DNA from: Sphingomonas qomolangmaensis
GTDB lineage: Bacteria > Pseudomonadota > Alphaproteobacteria > Sphingomonadales > Sphingomonadaceae
Reading direction: 5' to 3'
NCBI RefSeq assembly: GCF_024496245.1
Contig: NZ_CP101740.1
Location: forward strand, 1,239,501 to 1,303,500
Length of the DNA stretch: 64,000 nt
The stretch's first letter is position 1. Each line of letters opens with the position of its first letter. Positions 57,672 through 64,000 of the stretch are shown piece by piece. The position numbers and the translations under genes are program-made. Below the pieces are notes generated by a model. It was not told where the DNA came from. It did no database searches and saw nothing but the letters and a program-made list of their open reading frames with translations.

Positions 57672-59204
57672 ATGCTGGAGAAACTTACATCTGATGAACT
57701 CGGCGATCTTGCCGAGAATCTTTTCGCTAAGCTCTGCGCGCAAGCCAAGCTCATCTGCAACAAGGCTGGTCGCGATCGAGCTGGTTGGGACTTTCGGGTC
57801 GACTTCCCGCTAATGGACACCACTGGTGAGGCGCTGGATCATCGCGAACCGCGCACATGTCTGATTCAGCTCAAGGCCACTGCCGGCGAGACCGGTTCGG
57901 TTCGTGCCCGTCTGTCCTCGATGGAGCGGCTGGCCAAGGACAAGGGACCGGCTGCCATCGTCGTTTTTCGCATGCGTCCCGATGGTACCGAACTCATGGG
58001 ATATGTCGTCCACCTTCTGGGAAAGGACCTTGCGAAGGTCCTGCGGCGCCTTCGAATCGCCGAGCGGGATGGCCGGACTGATGTCAACCATCTGTGGATC
58101 TCGTTCGATTATCGTAAGGCACGGCGCTTCAAGATCGATGCCGATGGGTTGCACGGCGCGCTTCTGGAGCTGTGTCCTGCCGACATGGGCGATTATGTTG
58201 CCGAGAAACGCCATCAACTCGATACGCTCGGATATGACGAAGGGCCGGGGATCGAAACTGAAGCGCTTATCTACATCGAAGATCAGGATCACTTTACCCG
58301 TTTGGTTTCCGGATTGGCGCCACTCAAGCCGTTACGGCTCCGCAGCTACGATCGACGCTTCGGCATCCGAGTGCCGTACAAAGGCTCGTTGTTGGAGGGG
58401 CTAGACGAGTTTCCGATCGATTTGCCCCGGGTTGGCCCGTGCAGGGTCGTCATCCGCGCTGGTGCGCTACTACCGCCCGCATCTTTCGAGTGCGAGGCAC
58501 AGATCCCCTTCCCCGTCGCCGGTGGACCTTGGCTCGTCGTGCGCCACCCGGCCTTGACGCTGCTTTTCCGGGAAGACGGCTTCACGATGGAGAGCGTAGG
58601 GACATTCAACTTCGAAGGGCATGACCTCCCGACATGGGTCCAACTCCTACGCGGTTTGACGTATCTCTCACAAGGCGACGCAACGGTCGAGTTCGAGTTT
58701 CGAGGCACTCGTCTTCCAGGCGTCCAGACAGCTGATGGTCTCAAAGGACCCTATCTCGATCAGCTCCCAACGTTGCTCAGTTTTGTCGAGCGGTTTCAGC
58801 GCGCCCTCGACCTAGCCGGACTGCCAATGCCAAGCGCCTTTGCGCTCGACGACATATGGGCCGCAGGCGAAATGCAGATGTCGCTCGACATGTGCTTCAA
58901 TCCCCGATCAGCGGCGCGGTTCGAGTTTGACGACCTGGGGGAGCTGCTCTCAGGCGTCGAGCAGCCTGCCCTGTTCTTCAACTCCGTGACGTTTGCAGAA
59001 AGAGCTTTCACGTTTGCCGTTAAGGCCCAGCTTGAACGTAGAGACAACGGACGATCGTTCGTGTCAACGCGGTTCGATCTGCTCGACCTTCGACCTGCGG
59101 TCGCCGACCTCGACGACTATGGCGCCCTGATGGGAGAGCAGCACCAACTCAGCATCCTAATCGATCCTGGCAACATCATCCTAGTTGATGCCGATCCCGA
59201 CTAG
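57672..59204 (+). CDS. Large protein with N-terminal restriction-endonuclease-like (DUF4365-type) domain
   Basis: 510 residues from the ATG at 57672 (MLEKLTSDELGDLAENLF). The N-terminal ~150 residues fit a REase-fold domain: Glu in GDLAENLFAKLC, the Asp in GRDRAGWDFRVDFP, and Q-x-K in RTCLIQLKATAG, the E...D...QxK layout of DUF4365/Mrr-like nucleases. The remaining ~350 residues are mixed alpha/beta with no recognised domain and no obvious transmembrane segment. The translation start is uncertain (no clear SD). Its location between the three-Cys pair and the mobilization module suggests a stand-alone conflict or defence gene. Confidence 0.7.
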   Translation: MLEKLTSDELGDLAENLFAKLCAQAKLICNKAGRDRAGWDFRVDFPLMDTTGEALDHREPRTCLIQLKATAGETGSVRARLSSMERLAKDKGPAAIVVFRMRPDGTELMGYVVHLLGKDLAKVLRRLRIAERDGRTDVNHLWISFDYRKARRFKIDADGLHGALLELCPADMGDYVAEKRHQLDTLGYDEGPGIETEALIYIEDQDHFTRLVSGLAPLKPLRLRSYDRRFGIRVPYKGSLLEGLDEFPIDLPRVGPCRVVIRAGALLPPASFECEAQIPFPVAGGPWLVVRHPALTLLFREDGFTMESVGTFNFEGHDLPTWVQLLRGLTYLSQGDATVEFEFRGTRLPGVQTADGLKGPYLDQLPTLLSFVERFQRALDLAGLPMPSAFALDDIWAAGEMQMSLDMCFNPRSAARFEFDDLGELLSGVEQPALFFNSVTFAERAFTFAVKAQLERRDNGRSFVSTRFDLLDLRPAVADLDDYGALMGEQHQLSILIDPGNIILVDADPD

Positions 59205-59612
59205 GCGGGGGGCAGCGTGGTCAATGGACCGAGTTAGGGCATGAAAGCGGAGGACACGGGAGAGGCTGACCGAGTTGAGAATGTTGGCGATCGACCCTGG
59301 GCGTGCGCCGAAATCAAAGACTTCGGGTCGGGGCGCCTGCCGACGTGCAAACGATGGCGGCTGGCTGGCGAACTTCGCTGAACGCGGTCGCCGCTCGAAA
59401 GCGGCCGTTCCGTGATCCACCCAGAAAGCTGCCGGTTGGCCCCCTGCCCAACAGCCTGAAGGAACGACCGCTTATGCTGATCGCTGCCCGAAATCGGACG
59501 GTCTCCTTTCCACCCTTTGTGTCGGAGTTCGATCCTGGACAATCACCAGCTTTCGAGATCGGCTGGCCGTCGGCTGAACGCTCGGAATCGAGGCGCATTA
59601 CCGAATGGCTGC
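59205..59612. other. Gene-free stretch between the nuclease-like gene and traA
   Basis: About 400 bp between two convergent genes. Frames on both strands are present but look like chance. It contains degenerate sequence similar in style to the 50131-50470 repeat (GTTCCGTG, GAAAGCTGCCGG). Confidence 0.5.
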
Positions 59613-62489
59613 CTACATCCCGATGTCCAGCCCCCTGCTCCGCCCTCGTCCGATCATGTCGGCGAGGCTCTGCCCGATGCTGCGCCCATCCGCTTCTGGC
59701 AGTCCGAGCTGGGTTCGGCGATTGCGCAGGATCGATTCAACCTGTGGATCGCGTTCGAGACTTTTGGCCATGCCGATCATCCGATGCCCGACTTCGTTTG
59801 CGAACGCGGTCTCATAATCGCGCAGGAGCAATCGGCGCTGCCGCTCCAGTGTCTGCCAGCGCTGCACAAACCTGTCGGCTCGGTTTTCCGTAGCGACCCG
59901 CAGTTCGGTTTCCAGCTGCATCGCCCGGATTGTCGTCGACGTGCGACCCTCGGCGGCTTCAGCGATGAGCCCCAGATCCTTCGCGAGCGCAGTCTCGAGA
60001 TCACTCTGCGCATGCGGACGGAGCGCATCGAGCGCGGTACGGCTGGCAGTCAATGCCTGTCGCTGCTCTGCGGTGTAGGGCGTCCCGATACTATGGGCGT
60101 GCCGAATCTCACGAACGATCCCCGCGTGACGCTTTACTGCCTGCGACAGCGCGTTCGCTGGATCGGGCGGCGGCAAGGGGGCCTCTGCAAGCTCCGGCGG
60201 TAGCCGCAGCTTCAGCCCGGCAAACATGTCGCGCTTCGGAGCCTGCTGCTGGTCCCCCGCGGGTGCGGGCAGCACGATCTGCCGCTGCGCCGCCAAGGTC
60301 GGCGCATAGTCCGACGCCATGTCCTTGCTGCGCTCGCGCGAGAGCGTCGCCACCAGCCTGCCGTGATCGGCAAAGTCGTCGCGGCCGTAGTGCAGATCTA
60401 CGGCGTCGCGGTGCCGCGACAGTGCGACATAAGCAGCATGGCGGTCGAGCCCGGGCGTCGCCAGCACATGCACCCGGTCAACGGTCACGCCCTGCGCCTT
60501 GTGAATCGTCGCGGCATAGCCGTGGTCGATATCGTGATAGTCCTTGATGTCGAAGGCAACCGCGCGGCCGTTGTCGAGCAGGACCGCCATGCTCGTAGCG
60601 CTGACGCTCTGCACCACCCCCAGCGAGCCGTTCTTTACCCCCATGCTGCGCTCGTTCTTCAGGAACATGAGCCGGTCGCCACTCGCAAACGTTCTGGCCC
60701 CGCGTCCTGTCGCAATCCCGACATCCTGCCCAAGTTGGCCAGCGATGCGCAGGCGCTGCCGCGCGGCCTCGTTGAGCCCCTGCACGTCCTCGTTGGTGTG
60801 GGTAAGGATGATCCGCGATGCAGCCGGTGACGCCACCCGTTCGCTATCCCAGCGCTCGATCAGATCGACGCGCGCGGCATCGCGCGTGGCGGCGACATGG
60901 ACATGGCCGCGTTCTTCGTACGCAGCGATGGCTTCGCCGGTTCGCTCGGTGGCCAGATGGCGCGTAGCATTACGTTGCCAGTCTTCGCGCTGACGGCGTA
61001 TCTCGGTGATCTCGACGCCGCCGTGCCGCTCCGAGACAGAGCGGAACGCCGCCCCCGCCTCAATCGCCTGAAGTTGTTCGGGATCGCCGACCAACACGAC
61101 CTTGGCACCGCGTTTTTGCACTTCTGCCATGACGCGTTCCATCTGCCGGGTGCCGATCATCCCAGCCTCATCAATGACGAGCACATCGCGCGTTGTAAGC
61201 AGCTCCCTGCCCTGCCCCCATTGATGCTCGAGGCTCGCGATCGTCCGCGACGCGATGCCTGATCCTGCTTCAAGGTTCTCGGCAGCAACGCCGGACAGCG
61301 CAGCACCGCGCACTGCGTAACCCGCATTCTCCCAAGCGTCGCGCGCGACGCCGAGCATCGCCGACTTGCCGGTCCCGGCGTAGCCTACAACCGTGCTGAT
61401 CGCGTGCGGCTTCGTCACATGCTCGAACGCGCTTCGCTGCTCCCTTGATAGAACCAGTCCGCGCATTTCGGCCCGAGCCAGGGCAGCGTTGCGCTGCTGT
61501 TCGCCAACGCCGTGCCGGCGACTGGCATGGAGATGTTCGGTCGCGCGCTCTAGCCGCTGCTCGGTGTCGAGCATGTCGCGGCTGGTGAAGCGCTCGTTGC
61601 CGCGTCCGTCCTTGCCAAGCGCAACCATGTCGGGGCTAGCCCGGACTGCAGCCAGCGCGGCGTCGAACTGCTCTTTTCCATCGCTGTGACGGTGCACGAA
61701 CATCGCCAGATCACGGTGCGTGAATGTCGCCTGGGTTCGTGTGATTGCGTCGAGTGCGAGTCCGGGGTTGGCAATGAGCTTGTCGCCGTTGGCGCGAGCG
61801 ATCGCGTGGTGCTCGACAAGCCGCTCGGACTCGAGCCCCTGCTGCGCCATCCGCGCAGCCGCAGGACCGATCTTGTGCTGCGGCTCAAGGTCGATGCCCT
61901 GCGCTTCCAGCGTGCGGTGATCGATACGTGCGTCGATATCCAACTCGGCAAGCCGCGCGTTGGCATGTTCGGCCCATGCTTCGCGCCAATGCTTGAGCAG
62001 ATCGGTGCGGTTCCAGTCGCGGTTCTTGGCACCGAACCCGTACTCATCAACAGAGCGGGTGGCGAGCATCACGTGCGCATGTGGCTTGGGCTCGCCGTCA
62101 GCGCCGATATCCCAATGCACGTTGAGGTCGGCGACCATGCCGCGCGACACGAACTCGCGCTGGACGAAGTTGCGCGCAAGCCGGATGCCCTCAACCTGGT
62201 TCAGCTCGCGCGGGATCGCAAACTCGACCTCGCGCGCCAGCTGCGCGTCGACCCGCTTCTCCGCGGCTTCGACCTCGTTCCACAGCGCTGCACGATCGCG
62301 CAGATGCTCAAGCGCGTCGTCGGGCAGCAACACCTCGGAATGCACCACCCCGGCTTTGTTCGAGAAGTCGTGATGACGATCGAGCCGCTGATCGTGCAGC
62401 CGCGACGCCGAGCGATAGGCAGCGGAAGCAACCGCGCTCGAGCCAGCAGCGCGCGAGATGACCTTTGCCGAGAAGTGGTAGATCGCCAT
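59613..62489 (-). CDS. traA: Ti-type conjugative transfer relaxase-helicase TraA
   Basis: 958 residues. The N-terminal MobA/MobL relaxase (about 1-230) opens MAIYHFSAKVISRAAGSSAVASAAYRSASRL with the nucleophile Tyr among Tyr4/Tyr25, and has the metal-binding His cluster in LNVHWDIGADGEPKPHAHVML (His125, His137, His139). A TrwC/RecD-like helicase follows: Walker A VVGYAGTGKSAM (369-376), DVLVIDEAGMIG (Walker B), LVGDPEQLQAIEAG, and the C-terminal GYAATIHKAQGVTVDRVHV and YVALSRHRDAV. The C-terminal ~200 residues are helical. It nicks oriT and unwinds the transferred strand; the candidate oriT lies immediately upstream. Slightly shorter than typical Ti TraA (about 1000-1100). Confidence 0.95.
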   Translation of the reverse strand: MAIYHFSAKVISRAAGSSAVASAAYRSASRLHDQRLDRHHDFSNKAGVVHSEVLLPDDALEHLRDRAALWNEVEAAEKRVDAQLAREVEFAIPRELNQVEGIRLARNFVQREFVSRGMVADLNVHWDIGADGEPKPHAHVMLATRSVDEYGFGAKNRDWNRTDLLKHWREAWAEHANARLAELDIDARIDHRTLEAQGIDLEPQHKIGPAAARMAQQGLESERLVEHHAIARANGDKLIANPGLALDAITRTQATFTHRDLAMFVHRHSDGKEQFDAALAAVRASPDMVALGKDGRGNERFTSRDMLDTEQRLERATEHLHASRRHGVGEQQRNAALARAEMRGLVLSREQRSAFEHVTKPHAISTVVGYAGTGKSAMLGVARDAWENAGYAVRGAALSGVAAENLEAGSGIASRTIASLEHQWGQGRELLTTRDVLVIDEAGMIGTRQMERVMAEVQKRGAKVVLVGDPEQLQAIEAGAAFRSVSERHGGVEITEIRRQREDWQRNATRHLATERTGEAIAAYEERGHVHVAATRDAARVDLIERWDSERVASPAASRIILTHTNEDVQGLNEAARQRLRIAGQLGQDVGIATGRGARTFASGDRLMFLKNERSMGVKNGSLGVVQSVSATSMAVLLDNGRAVAFDIKDYHDIDHGYAATIHKAQGVTVDRVHVLATPGLDRHAAYVALSRHRDAVDLHYGRDDFADHGRLVATLSRERSKDMASDYAPTLAAQRQIVLPAPAGDQQQAPKRDMFAGLKLRLPPELAEAPLPPPDPANALSQAVKRHAGIVREIRHAHSIGTPYTAEQRQALTASRTALDALRPHAQSDLETALAKDLGLIAEAAEGRTSTTIRAMQLETELRVATENRADRFVQRWQTLERQRRLLLRDYETAFANEVGHRMIGMAKSLERDPQVESILRNRRTQLGLPEADGRSIGQSLADMIGRGRSRGLDIGM

Positions 62490-62514
62490 GACGGCAGTCC
62501 ACTTACACTACACA

Positions 62515-62550
62515 AACTACGTCGGCACGACGTATAAGCGCGCCCTCGAA
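62515..62550. other. Candidate origin of transfer (oriT)
   Basis: Between the divergent traA and traC-like genes lies an inverted repeat ACGTCG/CGACGT (62519-62533) followed by TAAGCGCGCCCTC (62535-62547). This matches, with one difference, the RSF1010 nic sequence TAAGTGCGCCCTC as I remember it, and on the other strand GGGCGC--TTATACGTCG resembles the pTiC58 oriT core. The predicted nick is between 62542 and 62543. Confidence 0.7.
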
Positions 62551-62661
62551 AGATTTCATCTATCTCGGGACGCGGTGGTCCCAAGGGGTTTCAATGCATT
62601 GCCGCTTATCGACGACAGCGATAACTAGATGGTCGTTCCGATAATATTGGAGGATACTACA

Positions 62662-62985
62662 ATGCGCAAGCCACGAGACTATGATGCCGAGTTGAAGGCG
62701 CTCGATGACAAGGCGCGATCACTCAAGGCGCGTAAACTGGAGCAGCTTGGCGAACTTGTGGTAGCCACCGGGGCCGACGCGCTACCGATCGAACAATTGG
62801 CCGGCGCGCTGTTGATCGCGACCAGGATCGACGATGTAGCCAGCAAGGAGGCGCAGCGGTCACGAGGAGCTGCGTTCTTTCAAACGGCGACCCGCAATGG
62901 CAGCCGCGCTCGCCGCGGCCCAGGCAGCGGATCGCCGAACGACCACGAGCCGCAACCGCCTGCTGCTCGACCGGGCGCGGCATGA
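62662..62985 (+). CDS. traC: TraC-like conjugal transfer accessory protein
   Basis: 107 residues starting MRKPRDYDAELKALDDKARSLKARKLEQLGELVVATGADALPIEQLAGALL, the standard opening of a short protein encoded between oriT and traD in sphingomonad mobilizable elements. A long N-terminal helix is followed by a compact helical part (RIDDVASKEAQRSRGAAFFQ) and a disordered tail. It is thought to help the relaxosome, like MobC. GGAGGA lies 8 nt before the ATG. The stop is 1 bp before traD. Confidence 0.85.
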   Translation: MRKPRDYDAELKALDDKARSLKARKLEQLGELVVATGADALPIEQLAGALLIATRIDDVASKEAQRSRGAAFFQTATRNGSRARRGPGSGSPNDHEPQPPAARPGAA

Positions 62986-62986
62986 C

Positions 62987-63226
62987 ATGCGCGACTGGCA
63001 AGTGAAGCGCCGCGAGCGAACGCGTCAGTTGATCGAGCTTGGTGGTCTGGTGTCGAAAGCGGGACTGGTAGTCCTGACCGAGGACGATCGCGCGGTGATC
63101 TACGGCGCGCTGCTCGAGGTCTCTGCCAAACTGAAAGGCGACCAGCGCGATCGGCACATGCTGCTGTGGTGGCGCCGCGGCAAACGCGCGTTCGCAAACG
63201 ACGCGTCGGTCAGCGAAGACCAGTGA
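62987..63226 (+). CDS. traD: Conjugal transfer protein TraD (small Ti-type)
   Basis: 79 residues: MRDWQVKRRERTRQLIELGGLVSKAGLVVLTEDDRAVIYGALLEVSAKLKGD ... WWRRGKRAF, the complete small TraD family pattern (unrelated to the F-plasmid coupling protein of that name). It follows traC by 1 bp. The choice of the Met at 62987 rather than an upstream one gives this canonical start. Confidence 0.9.
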   Translation: MRDWQVKRRERTRQLIELGGLVSKAGLVVLTEDDRAVIYGALLEVSAKLKGDQRDRHMLLWWRRGKRAFANDASVSEDQ

Positions 63227-63440
63227 TCCCCCGGATCGCAATTGCCGAGCAACCATTCAACCGGCGAATTTGCAGGGTTGAGTAAGGCGAGAAGGTCGGA
63301 CGGTTCTATTTGCCTGACATGGCTCAAGCAGGGAACGCTGGCTTGGAAAGAGCATTCGACATTCAGGTTACAGCCGATATGGTTGTTTTCAGCTCGGCGG
63401 AAACAGCGCCGACGATTCCCTTCCCTTTAGAAAGACCAAC

Positions 63441-63959
63441 ATGACCGACGACGTACAATCGAATGCAGTCGACCTCGCAACCGAACTGACGATCGCATGG
63501 CTCGGCAACCAGAATAATCGCGCCGCTGCAGATGACGTTCCGGCCTTTCTGCGGACGATGCACGCGACGGTGCTCGAACTTGCAAATGGCGTATCGGCTG
63601 AAAGCAATGAAGACACCGCCGAAGCCGCAGCGCCCGAATATGTTGCGGCGGTTACCGCGCGTAAGTCATTGGCATCGAAGGATCACATCCTGTCGATGAT
63701 CGACGGGAAGCCGTACAAGACGCTGCGCCGGCATCTCAACACGCATGGCATGACGCCCGAGGAATATCGCGCACGCTATAACCTCAAAGCCGACTATCCG
63801 ATGGTCGCCGAAACCTATTCGGAAGCGCGCCGCGCGATGGCCAAGAAGATCGGGCTCGGTAGCAAGGGTCGCCAGGCGCGCGCCGCGGCTGCCGACCCTG
63901 CCCCTGCCGAAGCGGCAAAGCCCGCAGCGCGCAAACGACTCAAGGTCGCGACTGCATGA
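63441..63959 (+). CDS. MucR/Ros-family transcriptional regulator
   Basis: 172 residues. The N-terminal ELTIAWLGNQNNRAAADDVPAFLRTMHATVLEL segment is the oligomerisation region, and the C-terminal VTARKSLASKDHILSMIDGKPYKTLRRHLNTHGMTPEEYRARYNLKADYPMVAETYSEARRAMAKKIGLG is the DNA-binding Ros/MucR domain. The Cys pair of the canonical zinc finger is replaced (SLASKDHI), leaving only the His of RRHLNTH, as in zinc-less members. Basic Ala/Lys tail. MucR proteins are H-NS-like silencers or regulators of transfer and virulence genes; here it may control the mobilization genes. Confidence 0.9.
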   Translation: MTDDVQSNAVDLATELTIAWLGNQNNRAAADDVPAFLRTMHATVLELANGVSAESNEDTAEAAAPEYVAAVTARKSLASKDHILSMIDGKPYKTLRRHLNTHGMTPEEYRARYNLKADYPMVAETYSEARRAMAKKIGLGSKGRQARAAAADPAPAEAAKPAARKRLKVATA

Positions 63960-63966
63960 ATGCGAG

Positions 63967-63994
63967 CGGCGCGCGACCCTCCGGTCGCGCGCCG
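63967..63994 (+). terminator. Strong hairpin after the MucR gene
   Basis: Perfect 12-bp arms CGGCGCGCGACC / GGTCGCGCGCCG with a 4-nt loop, 7 bp past the stop; no T tract within the window. Confidence 0.55.
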
Positions 63995-64000
63995 TGGGCC

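Noticed and set aside
59303..60203. Plus-strand frames over the 3' half of traA
   Set aside because: Antisense to a strongly supported relaxase-helicase gene and without domain signals.

Overview
The window is high-GC DNA that reads as a chromosome segment of an alphaproteobacterium of the Sphingomonadaceae (Sphingomonas-like). The basis is protein style and gene order: pcm-tolC-popZ-valS, a sphingomonad-type acetolactate synthase, the long form of LeuA, RcnB-like and SPOR proteins, and dispersed palindromic elements of a kind I associate with this family. No database search was possible; names come from recognised motifs.

Bases 1-36,700 are core or ordinary accessory genome. First comes a VOC-protein fragment and a glutathione-dependent formaldehyde dehydrogenase (adhC). 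Bases 1,314-7,366 hold a sugar catabolic cluster: a GntR regulator, a FucP-like importer, an L-arabinose/D-galactose-type 1-dehydrogenase, an SMP-30 lactonase and two FAH-fold enzymes. tRNA-Arg, a lipoprotein, a fused MFS/spermidine-synthase-like protein, a GNAT enzyme, hemB, valS, popZ, tolC, pcm and tRNA-Cys follow. Then come a ParA/RHH-like/SPOR operon, a Sel1-SPOR protein, and divergent serB and miaA. Branched-chain amino acid synthesis (ilvB, ilvN, ilvC, leuA) is interrupted by YceI and BLUF genes. The segment ends with folE, a SWIB protein, an orphan [2Fe-2S] subunit, an RcnB-like protein, a prolyl-4-hydroxylase, recJ and tRNA-Glu. Palindromic REP-like elements sit between many of these genes; one lies in frame inside valS and one supplies the apparent ribosome-binding site of ilvN.

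From tRNA-Glu (36,611-36,685) to the right edge the sequence looks like an integrated, mobilizable genomic island whose far end lies outside the window. It begins with a P4-type tyrosine integrase preceded by five copies of a TGGTAT/ATACCA hexamer. It contains debris (a core-only recombinase, an IS630-like remnant, a TonB-receptor fragment, degenerate repeats) and signalling cargo (a hybrid kinase overlapping a REC-PAS-GGDEF-EAL protein, and an HWE kinase). A defence block lies at 50,640-59,204, and a mobilization module (TraA relaxase-helicase, a candidate oriT, TraC-like, TraD, MucR-type regulator) closes the window.

The most interesting locus is 50,640-55,070. Four genes with start/stop overlaps encode a SIR2-like protein, a small protein resembling an ABC-three-component middle component, a Rad50/SMC-like ABC ATPase with a CPLC zinc hook, and a PD-(D/E)XK-like nuclease. 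It resembles Lamassu/ABC-3C immunity but appears to carry two different effectors on one ATPase sensor. Next to it are a three-Cys-motif/TcmP gene pair, a broken gene, and a large protein with a restriction-endonuclease-like N-terminus.
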